Origin: Bacteroidales bacterium
Lineage (GTDB): Bacteria > Bacteroidota > Bacteroidia > Bacteroidales > UBA932
Assembly (NCBI GenBank): GCA_012510445.1
Contig: JAAZIA010000045.1
Location: 19,048 to 83,047, forward strand
Reading direction: 5' to 3'
DNA length: 64,000 bases
Part shown: positions 1 to 8,144 of the stretch, one piece after another
Layout of the letters: each line of letters opens with the position of its first letter
Position numbering within the stretch: the first letter of the stretch is position 1
Notes under the pieces: model-generated
Database searches by the model: none
Seen by the model: the letters and a program-made list of their open reading frames with translations, nothing else
What the model was told of the DNA's origin: nothing
Program-made: the position numbers and the translations under genes

Positions 1-33
1 GCTTATAAAGGATTTTTACCTTTGGGCTTGAAT

Positions 34-636
34 TTACTTGTCTTTTTTCTCCAGTTGTTTGTTAATAAAATCCCTGAAAATTTTATTGCTAAACTGTTCT
101 TCTGCAAAGTAAAATCCAGCTATTTTTTTGGCAGAAAGGACTTTTAAAAACTTTTGGTGGTATTCCAACCGTACCCGACTTTCTTCTTCAAAGGTTTGTA
201 TAAACCTTTCTAAAGCATTTTCAACGGAAGGCACAGGCTTTGAGGAATGGTCTTCGCCAAAGGAGCGTAGGCCGGCATCGCGATGATCACCGGCTAGGGT
301 ACGTCCTTCCGATGAACCTCTAGGATTTAAAGCTCGGTACATTTCTGTTTTGGCTTGTCCGCGTTTGTGCATTACGGCTTTAATTTTTCCGTCCAGTTCG
401 TTATACAAGGGCCAGAATTTCTCGGCTTCCTCTGCCGTAAATCCTACTTTTTGTGTAATGAAAGCTACTTTTTGTGCCTGCAGGGCTTCACTGTAAGCTT
501 TCCTGTCTTTATTAAACTTTTGTGGTTCCTGTGTTTCTTCTGTTGCTTCCATAGACGGCACCTGGATTTTTATACTTTGTGCACTTACAATAAGCGGGCA
601 CAAATATAAAAAGCAGAGTAATAGTAAACGCTTCAT
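34..636 (-). CDS. Periplasmic sensor-like protein of an ECF sigma factor operon
   Basis: 200 residues with a clear signal peptide (residues 1-20, ending VSAQ), so probably periplasmic. The middle (about 43-105) and the end (about 138-198) are charged and helical, with the FWPLYNE motif seen in the Bacteroidetes proteins usually labelled 'sensor of ECF-type sigma factor' (Spy/CpxP-like). It is the last gene of a run with the sigma factor and the probable anti-sigma factor; its start overlaps the preceding stop by 4 bases, which suggests translational coupling. Residues about 107-137 do not look like the rest: they are rich in Gly, Ser, Arg and Asp and are encoded by an imperfect palindrome, so I read them as an in-frame insertion. 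The sensing role is inferred from family and context. Confidence 0.7.
   Translation of the reverse strand: MKRLLLLCFLYLCPLIVSAQSIKIQVPSMEATEETQEPQKFNKDRKAYSEALQAQKVAFITQKVGFTAEEAEKFWPLYNELDGKIKAVMHKRGQAKTEMYRALNPRGSSEGRTLAGDHRDAGLRSFGEDHSSKPVPSVENALERFIQTFEEESRVRLEYHQKFLKVLSAKKIAGFYFAEEQFSNKIFRDFINKQLEKKDK
226..318. repeat. Palindromic in-frame insertion inside the sensor-like gene
   Basis: About 90 bases coding for residues 107-137. The core is GCCGG (271-275), the perfect palindrome CATCGCGATG (276-285), ATCA, then CCGGC (290-294). The arms extend outward imperfectly (259-275 against 290-308, both with AAGGA...CGTA...CCGG). It is richer in G+C than the flanking gene and keeps the reading frame. 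Palindromic protein-coding insertions are known from Rickettsia (RPE). I see no second copy in this window, so mobility is a guess. Confidence 0.45.
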
Positions 637-1103
637 GGTAAATGTCTTACATCGTAGATTAAGTTCAAATCAAGGTGTACTGGGTCAAATCCCGGATAGT
701 TCATATAGTCCATAAGGTCTTCTATATCCATATCTAATAAAAAATGGGATTCGTCATCTTCCGGAAGACCCTCCAACACCAAATCGTATACCTTACGGTG
801 GTCAAGACCCCAGTAAGGCCACTCGCTAAGAATGGATAATTCTTCTGTTTGCAAGGTGTCTGTCTTGCCTTTGGTAATGGTTATCATCAACAAATAGCCC
901 AGTCCAAACAGAAGTGCAAAAGCAGCTGCTAATTGCAGTTGAGGCAACAACAAACGCATAAACGACCGACCTTTTTCCTTGTCAGTTGCTTTTTCCTGAA
1001 CAGCTGCCGAAGACCAGCGGGCTTCTACTTGTTCAAAGTAGCCCTCCGGAACGGTGAACGGGTTCTCTTTCAGGTGCGGGTTATTTAGTGTTTTGTTGCT
1101 CAT
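633..1103 (-). CDS. Probable anti-sigma factor, single-pass membrane protein
   Basis: 156 residues, one transmembrane segment at about 51-76, a short N-terminal cytoplasmic part and an acidic C-terminal part (DEDD and DMDIEDLMDYM patches). The N-terminal NPFTVPEGYFE (14-24) is a motif common in small Bacteroidetes membrane proteins encoded next to ECF sigma factors. It lies 35 bases after the sigma factor gene and overlaps the next gene by 4 bases. Binding to the sigma factor is inferred from position and topology; no zinc anti-sigma motif is visible. A general membrane protein of unknown role remains possible. Confidence 0.6.
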   Translation of the reverse strand: MSNKTLNNPHLKENPFTVPEGYFEQVEARWSSAAVQEKATDKEKGRSFMRLLLPQLQLAAAFALLFGLGYLLMITITKGKTDTLQTEELSILSEWPYWGLDHRKVYDLVLEGLPEDDESHFLLDMDIEDLMDYMNYPGFDPVHLDLNLIYDVRHLP

Positions 1104-1138
1104 TATTCAATCGTTAGACAGATATAAAATCAAAAGGT

Positions 1139-1663
1139 TTAAAGGAGTAACTCCCGCAGTGTTTTCTGTACTTTTGTATAGGCATGATGGTAAGAGGCCT
1201 TCAAAGCACCTACAGAGGTCCCTAAAATTTGTGACATATCTTCGTACTTTATCTCGTCAAAATAACGCATGTTAAATACAAGACGCTGTTTTGACGGTAA
1301 ACGTTGAATGGCTTCCTGTAAAGCTTTCTGTATTTGATCTCCGGAAAAATAAGAGGTGTCTGCTTCCAGGCGTTCTTCAACCGACAGGTTGGTATAGGCC
1401 TTGTTTTTCTTAAGAAAGGTCAATACTTCATTGGTAGCAATGCGATACAACCAGGTAAACAACTGTGATTTCCATCGGAAAGAAGGCAGTCCGGTCCATG
1501 CTTTTATGAGGGTGTTTTGCAGCACATCGTCTGCATCGTCATGCGACAGGACCATTTTGCGAATATGCCAGTACAAACGCCGGCTGTATTGCCGTACAAC
1601 CTCTTCAAAAGCCTGATTGTACAGCCCCTCTTCGCATAATTCCCGTAATTCTTTGTCTGACAT
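1139..1663 (-). CDS. RNA polymerase ECF-type sigma factor
   Basis: 174 residues when started at the ATG at 1663; a GTG one codon upstream is less likely. Region 2 covers about residues 20-88, with the DDADDVLQNTLIKAW stretch for core binding and -10 recognition and WLYRIATNEVLTFLKK after it. Region 4 covers about 118-170, with a helix-turn-helix around YEDMSQILGTSVGALKASYHHA. There is no region 3 and no extra domain, as expected for ECF sigmas. It begins 17 bases after the transketolase C-terminal gene and probably shares its transcript. Its target promoters cannot be read from this window. Confidence 0.9.
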   Translation of the reverse strand: MSDKELRELCEEGLYNQAFEEVVRQYSRRLYWHIRKMVLSHDDADDVLQNTLIKAWTGLPSFRWKSQLFTWLYRIATNEVLTFLKKNKAYTNLSVEERLEADTSYFSGDQIQKALQEAIQRLPSKQRLVFNMRYFDEIKYEDMSQILGTSVGALKASYHHAYTKVQKTLRELLL

Positions 1664-1680
1664 CACCCTGTGTTAAGAGT

Positions 1681-2622
1681 TTACTTTTTTAACTCCAGTA
1701 CTTTCTCAACAATACCTGCGGCATTTAGTCCGTAATGGTCCATTAATTCGGCCGGTTTTCCGCTCTGTCCAAAGCCTTCTTCCATAGCTACCATTCGCAT
1801 GGGAACGGGGGAGTGCCTTGCTAGCAGACTAGCCGTTTTTTCTCCAAGTCCTCCTGTTATCAAATGTTCTTCTGCCGTAACTACGGCCCCTGTTTTCCGG
1901 GCCGAGTCCAGGATGGCTTTTTTATCCAAAGGCGTTATGGTGTGAATGTTGATCAGTTCTACGCTAATGCCCTGTTGGCCCAGAATGCGAACGGCCTCTA
2001 AAGCTTCCCAAACCAGGTGTCCTGTAGCCAACAGTGTGACGTCTTCTCCAGGATGCACAATCCAAGCTTTTCCTATAGTAAACGTGGCATCTGCCGGGGT
2101 GAAATTGGGAACGGACGGCCTTCCAAAACGCAAATACAAAGGTCCTTCCCACGCTGCCGCTGCCAGCGTTGCCAGACGCGTCTGGTTGTAATCGCAAGGG
2201 TTAACAACAGCCATATGGGGGAGGGCTCTTGTCAGAGCTATGTCTTCCATGGTTTGATGAGTGGCTCCGTCTTCTCCCAGCGTGATGCCTGCATGCGAGG
2301 CAGCAATTTTAACGTTGGCGTGTGAGTAGCAAACCGATTGCCTTAATTGGTCGTATACGCGTCCCGTAGCAAACTCGGCAAACGTCCCCACAAAGGGAAT
2401 GTATCCTGTAATGGCCAGGCCGGCAGCCACTCCCATCATGTTGGCCTCGGCAATACCGCATTGAAAAAAGCGATAAGGGTATTGAGCTGCAAATTGTTCC
2501 ATTTTTAAAGAACCGGTCAAATCTGCACATAAAGCCACTACAGCGGGGTTTTTGCTGCCCAGTTCAAAAAGTCCGGCACCAAACCCGGAACGTGTATCTT
2601 TATTTCCTATGTTTTTCATCAT
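1681..2622 (-). CDS. Transketolase, C-terminal subunit
   Basis: 313 residues, matching the pyrimidine-binding and C-terminal domains of transketolase that occur as a separate gene in many bacteria and archaea. Recognisable parts are the [15 protein letters not shown] stretch (the pyrimidine domain, with the catalytic-type Glu), the [12 protein letters not shown] segment, and a C-terminal domain with [11 protein letters not shown] and [15 protein letters not shown]. Together with the N-terminal subunit encoded immediately upstream (9 bases between them) it should form the thiamine diphosphate enzyme that moves two-carbon units between sugar phosphates in the non-oxidative pentose phosphate pathway. 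Two adjacent ATGs (2622 and 2619) are both plausible starts. Confidence 0.92.
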   Translation of the reverse strand: MMKNIGNKDTRSGFGAGLFELGSKNPAVVALCADLTGSLKMEQFAAQYPYRFFQCGIAEANMMGVAAGLAITGYIPFVGTFAEFATGRVYDQLRQSVCYSHANVKIAASHAGITLGEDGATHQTMEDIALTRALPHMAVVNPCDYNQTRLATLAAAAWEGPLYLRFGRPSVPNFTPADATFTIGKAWIVHPGEDVTLLATGHLVWEALEAVRILGQQGISVELINIHTITPLDKKAILDSARKTGAVVTAEEHLITGGLGEKTASLLARHSPVPMRMVAMEEGFGQSGKPAELMDHYGLNAAGIVEKVLELKK

Positions 2623-2631
2623 CTTTTCTTA

Positions 2632-3474
2632 TTAAAAATCCCCTAACGTTTCCGGCAGCTGTTCCAAAGCCCGTAACTCTTCTTCTGCAGACGGGGCTTT
2701 CCCGTGCCATGCATGTGTTCCTGCCATAAAATCTACGCCCTGTCCCATGTGCGTATGCATTAGGATCATCATGGGTTTGTCTCGCGGCTGGAGCGAAGCT
2801 TTGTAAGCTTCACGTATGGCTTCCGGATTGTGTCCGTCACATTCCCGGACTGTCCATCCAAACGACTCCCATTTGGCCACCAGGTCTCCCAGGCCGGCCA
2901 CGTCATTCACCGGTCCGTCAATTTGCTGCCTGTTCCAGTCTGTTATGGCAGTAAGGTTTCCCAGTTTGTTGTGTGCAGCAAACAAAGCGGCTTCCCATAT
3001 TTGGCCTTCTTCACTTTCACCGTCTCCAATCAAGACGTACACTTTGTGAGGGTCTTGCGCCAGTCGTTTTCCCAAGGCTGCTCCGCAGGCAACGGAAAGG
3101 CCTTGCCCCAACGATCCGCTGGCTACGTGTACTCCGGGAAGTCCTTCTTCTATACTGGGATGCCCCTGTAACCGGGATCCCAACTTGCGGAAGGTGCTTA
3201 ATTCTTCTATAGGAAAATAACCCATCCTGGCCAGCAAACTGTAATACAAAGGCGTGATATGGCCAATGGAAAGAAAAAACATGTCTGTGTTTTTACCGTC
3301 ACGCCTCCATTGGGCGGGACTTTGTTGCAGGAATTCTGCAAAAAGTAAGGTTAAAAAATCGGTGCTACTGAGTGAGCCTCCGGGATGTCCGCTTTTGGCA
3401 GCTGTCACCATCCGTATGATGTCTCGGCGTATTTGTGATGTAAGGTCTGAGAGGGGGGGATTCTTTTGCTCCAT
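2632..3474 (-). CDS. Transketolase, N-terminal (thiamine diphosphate-binding) subunit
   Basis: 280 residues. HPGGSLSS (30-37) and GHITPLYY (71-78) are classical N-terminal transketolase motifs, and [13 protein letters not shown] (from about 150) with the following DWN is the metal/diphosphate-binding motif. It is the first gene of a five-gene minus-strand run: transketolase N, transketolase C, sigma factor, anti-sigma factor, sensor. The ATG at 3474 lies 23 bases downstream of a TATCTTTG -7 box (3505 to 3498 on the minus strand), which faces away from the lepA promoter. Why a sigma factor module is tied to transketolase is not obvious from sequence. Confidence 0.93.
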   Translation of the reverse strand: MEQKNPPLSDLTSQIRRDIIRMVTAAKSGHPGGSLSSTDFLTLLFAEFLQQSPAQWRRDGKNTDMFFLSIGHITPLYYSLLARMGYFPIEELSTFRKLGSRLQGHPSIEEGLPGVHVASGSLGQGLSVACGAALGKRLAQDPHKVYVLIGDGESEEGQIWEAALFAAHNKLGNLTAITDWNRQQIDGPVNDVAGLGDLVAKWESFGWTVRECDGHNPEAIREAYKASLQPRDKPMMILMHTHMGQGVDFMAGTHAWHGKAPSAEEELRALEQLPETLGDF

Positions 3475-3497
3475 GCTGTCTGAATTTGATTATCCCA

Positions 3498-3524
3498 CAA
3501 AGATAAAAATTATATTTACCTTTG
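3498..3524. promoter_or_regulatory. Back-to-back -7 boxes for transketolase and lepA
   Basis: CAAAGATA at 3498-3505 is a TATCTTTG box on the minus strand, and TACCTTTG at 3517-3524 is the plus-strand box; 11 bases lie between them. Both fit the Bacteroidetes -7 consensus TAnnTTTG. The lepA ATG is only 8 bases after its box, so the lepA message is probably leaderless or nearly so. No clear -33 TTG element stands out for either direction. Confidence 0.7.
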
Positions 3525-3532
3525 TCCCACCT

Positions 3533-5320
3533 ATGAAGAACATCAGAAATTTCTGCATTATTGCCCATATTGATCACGGGAAGAGTACTTTGGCAGACCG
3601 CTTGTTGGAGCTAACCCATACGGTAGATGAGCGTGACATGGAAGCCCGGGTTCTGGACAGTATGGACCTGGAGAAAGAAAAAGGGATTACTATAAAATCC
3701 CATGCCATACAATTGGATTACGAACATAACGGAGAAAAACACATACTGAACCTGCTGGACACACCGGGACACGTAGATTTTTCCTATGAAGTATCCAGGG
3801 CTATTGCTTCTTGTGAAGGTGCTCTGTTGGTAGTGGATGCTACACAGGGAGTTCAGGCCCAAACCATATCTAACTTATACCTGGCCATTTCGCATAACCT
3901 GGAAATAGTACCGGTGCTGAATAAAATTGACATGGAATCGGCTATGATAGATGTGGTTCAGGACCAAATCATGGATCTTTTAGGGTGTGAGAAGGAGGAA
4001 ATTCTGCACATAAGTGCCCGTACAGGAGAGGGTGTTTCAGAATTGCTCCATGCCATTATTGAGCGCATTCCGGCACCGCAAGGAGACCCCGATGCACCGT
4101 TGCAAGCCCTCATTTTCGACTCTGTTTACAATTCGTACCGAGGCATTATCGGCTACTTTAGGGTTATGAACGGGTCTATTAAACAAGGCGATAAAGTTAA
4201 GTTTTTTAATACCGGGAAAGAGTACGATGCAGACGAGGTAGGGATTCTTAAAATCAAGATGATCCCAAGGCAGGAGGTACATACGGGAGATGTGGGGTAC
4301 ATCATATCCGGGATTAAAACAGTATCCGAGGTGAAAGTGGGAGATACCATCACTACGGTAGAACGTCCCTGCCAGAAAGCCATCGAAGGGTTTGAAGAGG
4401 TAAAACCTATGGTCTTTGCCGGTCTGTACCCGGTAGATACAGACGGCTACGAAGACCTGAGAGCGGCGTTGGAAAAATTACAGCTGAACGATGCTTCGCT
4501 TACTTATGAGCCGGAATCGTCTCTGGCCCTGGGCTTTGGTTTTCGTTGCGGATTTTTGGGATTGCTCCATATGGAAATTGTCCAGGAAAGGTTGTTTAGG
4601 GAATTTGATTGTGATGTAATCACTACCGTTCCTAACGTTTCCTATAAAGTATATACAACGCAGGGAGAAGAATCGGAAGTGCACAACCCTTCCGGGCTGC
4701 CCGCAGTAACATTGATTGACCGTATAGAAGAACCTTATATAAGGGCACAGGTTATTTCCAAATCGGAGTATTTTGGTCCTATAATGAAACTTTGTCTGGA
4801 TAAACGTGGTATATTGCTTAACCAACACTTTCTGACTTCAGACCGGGTAGAGCTTACTTTTAAGATGCCTCTTTCAGAAATAGTGTTCGATTTCTATGAT
4901 AAACTTAAAAGCGTTTCGCGCGGTTATGCTTCTTTTGATTACCACATAACCGGGTACGAACAGGCAGACTTGGTCAAATTAGATATCCTTCTGAACGGAG
5001 AACAGGTAGATGCCCTTTCTAGCCTTATCCACAGAGCACACTCCTATACGTTTGGCAGACGCATGTGTGAAAAGTTGAAAGAATTGATTCCGCGTCAACA
5101 GTTTGAAATTGCCATTCAGGCAGCTATTGGTGCCAAGATCATTGCACGAGAAACGGTAAAGGCTGTAAGGAAAGACGTGACCGCTAAATGCTACGGAGGA
5201 GACATAAGCCGTAAACGCAAACTGCTGGAAAAGCAGAAAAAAGGGAAGCGCCGTATGCGGCAGATTGGCAACGTAGAAGTGCCGCAATCGGCCTTTATGG
5301 CCGTCCTCAAGCTGGACTAA
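3533..5320 (+). CDS. lepA: Elongation factor 4 (LepA), ribosomal back-translocase GTPase
   Basis: 595 residues from the ATG at 3533, the usual LepA length. The longer upstream reading frame (from 3254) is rejected because it runs through the divergent transketolase gene and the family begins at [19 protein letters not shown]. GTPase motifs: AHIDHGKST (G1), DTPGHVDF (G3), NKID (G4), ISARTGEG (G5). The LepA-specific C-terminal part is present, including [15 protein letters not shown] and a basic tail rich in Lys/Arg. It remodels elongating ribosomes, notably under ionic stress. It has its own promoter immediately in front. Confidence 0.97.
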   Translation: MKNIRNFCIIAHIDHGKSTLADRLLELTHTVDERDMEARVLDSMDLEKEKGITIKSHAIQLDYEHNGEKHILNLLDTPGHVDFSYEVSRAIASCEGALLVVDATQGVQAQTISNLYLAISHNLEIVPVLNKIDMESAMIDVVQDQIMDLLGCEKEEILHISARTGEGVSELLHAIIERIPAPQGDPDAPLQALIFDSVYNSYRGIIGYFRVMNGSIKQGDKVKFFNTGKEYDADEVGILKIKMIPRQEVHTGDVGYIISGIKTVSEVKVGDTITTVERPCQKAIEGFEEVKPMVFAGLYPVDTDGYEDLRAALEKLQLNDASLTYEPESSLALGFGFRCGFLGLLHMEIVQERLFREFDCDVITTVPNVSYKVYTTQGEESEVHNPSGLPAVTLIDRIEEPYIRAQVISKSEYFGPIMKLCLDKRGILLNQHFLTSDRVELTFKMPLSEIVFDFYDKLKSVSRGYASFDYHITGYEQADLVKLDILLNGEQVDALSSLIHRAHSYTFGRRMCEKLKELIPRQQFEIAIQAAIGAKIIARETVKAVRKDVTAKCYGGDISRKRKLLEKQKKGKRRMRQIGNVEVPQSAFMAVLKLD

Positions 5321-5389
5321 ACCGGTTCTACTCAAACAAAACAGTCTTATTCAGATCGGGCAGTGCTACTCACGCCGCACAGTGCTTTG

Positions 5390-5971
5390 CTACTCAGAAA
5401 CATGGAGGTTTCTGAGGGCTCTTCTCACTTTTCTGTCCATTTCTTTTGCCACAACGGCCGTACATATCATAAATATAATACTTGCAAAGCCGACACCTGT
5501 GAAAACCCCACTCAAAAAATCAGAGACAGGATAGAAGTACCAGTGTTTGAGGCATAAGATGCAGGCTATGGAAAAAGCGAGCAGCCGGGTGAAGAAATAT
5601 TGTAGTTTATGAGCAAACCTTTGTGCTTTCAGGGTGCGTACCAGCTGCTGCAAAGCGTGCTCCTCAGAGCCCATCACATGTTCTCCTCGTCGGCTGCGCA
5701 GGTATATCCAATACCGGCTACGAGCCGCTACTTCTACCCCCGATTCTTTAAGAAAATCTAAATACCCTTCACGGCTGCCGGCGTAAGGATCTTTTTCTTT
5801 CAATTCCAGGTTGTATTCCCAGGCGCCGGGGGTGTCTTTCTCAAAATAGTAAAACACATACCTTATTTTAAACAACATCCAGCCATCAAGAGCCATGTCG
5901 TTTATCCAGGCTTCTTCCTTTTCGAAATTCCATAAAAAGAAGGGTTTTAGAACGCATTTTTTTTCCATCAT
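5390..5971 (-). CDS. DUF2812 membrane protein partnered with PadR regulator
   Basis: About 193 residues from the ATG at 5971 (a second ATG at 5968 is equally possible). The longer frame starting at 6034 is less likely because it would overlap the upstream PadR gene. The soluble N-terminal part has the FFLWNFEKEEAWINDMALDGWML signature typical of DUF2812; the C-terminal part has two hydrophobic segments (about 120-137 and 146-170). DUF2812 proteins are usually encoded beside a PadR repressor, exactly as here. Function is unknown; a role in envelope response is only a family-level guess. It converges on lepA with about 70 bases between the stops, in which I see nothing convincing. Confidence 0.75.
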   Translation of the reverse strand: MMEKKCVLKPFFLWNFEKEEAWINDMALDGWMLFKIRYVFYYFEKDTPGAWEYNLELKEKDPYAGSREGYLDFLKESGVEVAARSRYWIYLRSRRGEHVMGSEEHALQQLVRTLKAQRFAHKLQYFFTRLLAFSIACILCLKHWYFYPVSDFLSGVFTGVGFASIIFMICTAVVAKEMDRKVRRALRNLHVSE

Positions 5972-5979
5972 CTTATAGA

Positions 5980-6288
5980 TTATAGATTTAAAAATTTTTC
6001 TCCGTTTGTAACAAGCTCTTGCAACCTTCTCCACTCGGCTTGCACCACCTGTTTGCCCTTAGAGGTAATGATATACTCTTTGCGCCGGCTGTCTTCTTCC
6101 ACGGGCAGGGGTTTGATCCACCCTTTCTCAAGCATAGTGGAAATAGCTCCGTACAACGTGCCGGCAGACAAGTTGAGTCTGCCGTTTGTCAACGTTTTTG
6201 TTTCTTGCATAATTCCGTAGCCGTGCAACGGGCGGTGCAATACCAGTAAGGTATAAAAGACGGCTTCTGTTAAAACTATACTATTCAT
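5980..6288 (-). CDS. PadR family transcriptional regulator
   Basis: 102 residues: a winged helix-turn-helix of the PadR type (YTLLVLHRPLHGYGIMQE, then LSAGTLYGAISTMLEKGWI and the wing RRKEYIITSKGK). The long dimerisation helix is short, as in subfamily 2. It is the first gene of a two-gene operon with the DUF2812 gene (8 bases between). Upstream, TACCTTTG at 6334-6327 (minus strand) is the likely -7 box, and nested palindromes directly after it (6306-6326) are a natural operator for self-repression. The ligand is unknown. Confidence 0.88.
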   Translation of the reverse strand: MNSIVLTEAVFYTLLVLHRPLHGYGIMQETKTLTNGRLNLSAGTLYGAISTMLEKGWIKPLPVEEDSRRKEYIITSKGKQVVQAEWRRLQELVTNGEKFLNL

Positions 6289-6305
6289 GTTAGCTATAAA
6301 GAGCT

Positions 6306-6334
6306 CCGATATATCGGCGGCCGATACAAAGGTA
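6306..6334 (-). promoter_or_regulatory. PadR operon promoter with nested palindromic operator
   Basis: On the plus strand CAAAGGTA (6327-6334) is the reverse of a TACCTTTG -7 box. Next to it lie two overlapping inverted repeats: TATCGGCGGCCGATA (6312-6326) and CCGATATATCGG (6306-6317). They sit at the expected transcription start, where a bound repressor would block initiation. That PadR binds here is inferred; the site is not the ATGT-N8-ACAT type described for some PadR proteins. Confidence 0.5.
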
Positions 6335-6335
6335 G

Positions 6336-6374
6336 TTAAAAAAAGGAGACAAACAAATTTTTATCTCCTTTTCT
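6336..6374 (-). terminator. Rho-independent terminator of the TPR lipoprotein gene
   Basis: Inverted repeat AAAAGGAGA (6341-6349) and TCTCCTTTT (6364-6372) with a 14-base loop. On the minus strand it is followed by a run of T, and it lies just after the stop codon at 6399. Confidence 0.65.
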
Positions 6375-6398
6375 AATAAGGTGTGAGGTTAAATGGAT

Positions 6399-8048
6399 TT
6401 AACGATATTTTGCAAATTCAATATCTTTTGCGGCTTTTTCAGCCAGTGCAGGTACTTTGTTGATTTCTGTCATCAGTTCCCTGACTTTAGAAGCTTGTCC
6501 CTTGCGTGCAGCAATAACGGCTTTTATGTAGTTGCCGCTTGCACATTTGCAGGTTGCCATAGCAGCTTCTGCTTTGTCCAGGTTGCCGTTAAGCAGTTGG
6601 GCCAATGCACCGTTCATATGGGTTTGACCGTCCAGCTTAGCCAAGGCTTCTTTGTATTTTCCATTTAGGATATCAAGAGCTCCTTGGTTGTACTTGGCAG
6701 TTTCACATCCGGATTTAGCAAAATATTCGGCAGCTTTTCCGTAATTTCCTTTACGCATTTCAATAACTCCCAGGTTGTTAGCAACCATGGGGTTGGATGC
6801 GTCGCACTTAGCCAGAGCAGCAGCGGCCTCGTTTACCTTCTTTGCGTTCAGGTAAGCCACTGCCAGGTTGTTGTAGCCTCTGAGCGAGTTGTATTTCTCG
6901 GCAGCTTTCTTATACAATGCAATCTTGGTATCGTTGTCATTGGTAAGGGTGGCAGCGTACAACAGCGCTTCTTCATTCATAGCTTCCATATTGCCGGCTG
7001 TCAGTTCAATCAACTCTTCGTCAGAATAGTTGGTAAACTCTACGTTGGCAATCAAACGTGCACGACGCAGCTTGGGCAATACTTTGTCTTCCAGGATTTT
7101 ATAAACGGCAGACATGTTTCTGATTTCACGTTCGCGAATAACAGGGTCTGTGTACATAGACAGTACGCGCAGGATCAGATCCTTATCACCCAGGTCTGTT
7201 TGGCTGACCAATTCTTGGAATCCTTCCCAGTCTTCCCCTTTGGTCTGCAAGCTCAACTCTCCATCCGGTTTGATTCTGCGGGTAATGGACTGAAACGCTC
7301 TTTCCGCACTCTTCATACGGTTTTCCGAGAGTTTTTCGTTGAAATCTACAGGGCCTTCCGGAGAAGCATAGGCTATAATATCTGTGCCTTTAATGACCCT
7401 TCTTTCGTCTTCAGGTAAGTTTTTCAAGAATTCCTGGAACTCTTTGATCTCGGATTTTGTTAATTCACGGGCCCTTACTTGCGCAGAGTTCTTTGCGTAC
7501 ATAATGTTTGTTTCTTCTGCTTCCATAATCACCTTTTGGTAATTATCGGGAATGATTACAGGCGTTCCGTCAAGCTCAACCCATTTGTAGGTTATGTTTG
7601 CACCGTCAGCAATCTTATAGGCTGCAGGATATGGCCATACGTTGTCTTTATACAGAACAGCACCACGCAGCTCAAGATGTGATTTGGCCATGCCTTCTAC
7701 ATAGTCAAACTGGATTTTATGCTGAATACGATCTCCGGCAACAGGAATTACGTTGTAGTTATCCAGGATTTTTTCTCCCTGGAGTCTGAGTGCCTGTGCG
7801 GCTACTTCACCACCTTCGTATACTAATACAGGTGTAATTTCCAGCATGGCTTTGGGGTGGAAATACCCTTCGGGGAAATTTAGGGTGTAGGTAACATCAA
7901 TTTTATCGGCTATAACTTCAAGGATTTCCGGCTGGCAAGATTTCTCAACGTCATCTGCGTATTTTACCATGTCCTTTGGGTTATTACAAGCCATAAGCAT
8001 CACACCAAAAACGGCAATGCCCAAAAAGCGCAAAAAAGATTTTTTCAT
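6399..8048 (-). CDS. Outer-membrane lipoprotein with OmpA-like segment and TPR repeats
   Basis: 549 residues from the ATG at 8048; the seven extra codons upstream are not needed. The lipoprotein signal ends with VMLMAC (Cys 21). Residues about 30-200 are a beta-rich region, about 215-260 contain DIIAYASPEGPVDFNEKLSENR, which resembles an OmpA-like peptidoglycan-binding segment, and about 340-545 are TPR-type helices (LYAATLTNDNDTKIALYKKAAEKY, NNLAVAYLNAKKVNEAAAALAKC, and so on). Similar surface TPR lipoproteins are common in Bacteroidales, but I do not recognise a characterised one. It stands alone between two intergenic regions, with its own terminator and a promoter shared back to back with the sigma-54 activator. 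Confidence 0.7.
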   Translation of the reverse strand: MKKSFLRFLGIAVFGVMLMACNNPKDMVKYADDVEKSCQPEILEVIADKIDVTYTLNFPEGYFHPKAMLEITPVLVYEGGEVAAQALRLQGEKILDNYNVIPVAGDRIQHKIQFDYVEGMAKSHLELRGAVLYKDNVWPYPAAYKIADGANITYKWVELDGTPVIIPDNYQKVIMEAEETNIMYAKNSAQVRARELTKSEIKEFQEFLKNLPEDERRVIKGTDIIAYASPEGPVDFNEKLSENRMKSAERAFQSITRRIKPDGELSLQTKGEDWEGFQELVSQTDLGDKDLILRVLSMYTDPVIREREIRNMSAVYKILEDKVLPKLRRARLIANVEFTNYSDEELIELTAGNMEAMNEEALLYAATLTNDNDTKIALYKKAAEKYNSLRGYNNLAVAYLNAKKVNEAAAALAKCDASNPMVANNLGVIEMRKGNYGKAAEYFAKSGCETAKYNQGALDILNGKYKEALAKLDGQTHMNGALAQLLNGNLDKAEAAMATCKCASGNYIKAVIAARKGQASKVRELMTEINKVPALAEKAAKDIEFAKYR

Positions 8049-8111
8049 AACAAGTTGATTATTATTCATGTTTCAAGTTAAGTCAGGGAAGTAGACACTT
8101 GGTTTAGCTTA

Positions 8112-8139
8112 CAAATATAGGACAAAATTTATATCTTTG
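8112..8139. promoter_or_regulatory. Back-to-back -7 boxes for TPR lipoprotein and sigma-54 activator
   Basis: CAAATATA (8112-8119) gives TATATTTG on the minus strand; TATCTTTG (8132-8139) is the plus-strand box. The gap is 12 bases. The activator ATG follows its box by 5 bases, suggesting a leaderless message, while the lipoprotein would have a leader of roughly 60 bases. Confidence 0.65.
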
Positions 8140-8144
8140 CAAAG

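Noticed and set aside
3254..3532. N-terminal extension of lepA
   Set aside because: It overlaps the divergent transketolase gene and the promoter; LepA proteins start at the ATG at 3533.
5321..5389. Small RNA or terminator between lepA and the DUF2812 gene
   Set aside because: Only weak direct repeats (CAGTGCT...ACTCA) are present; no stable hairpin with a T run.
6684..7418. 244-codon plus-strand frame
   Set aside because: It lies wholly antisense to the TPR lipoprotein gene and shows no domain; a shadow frame.
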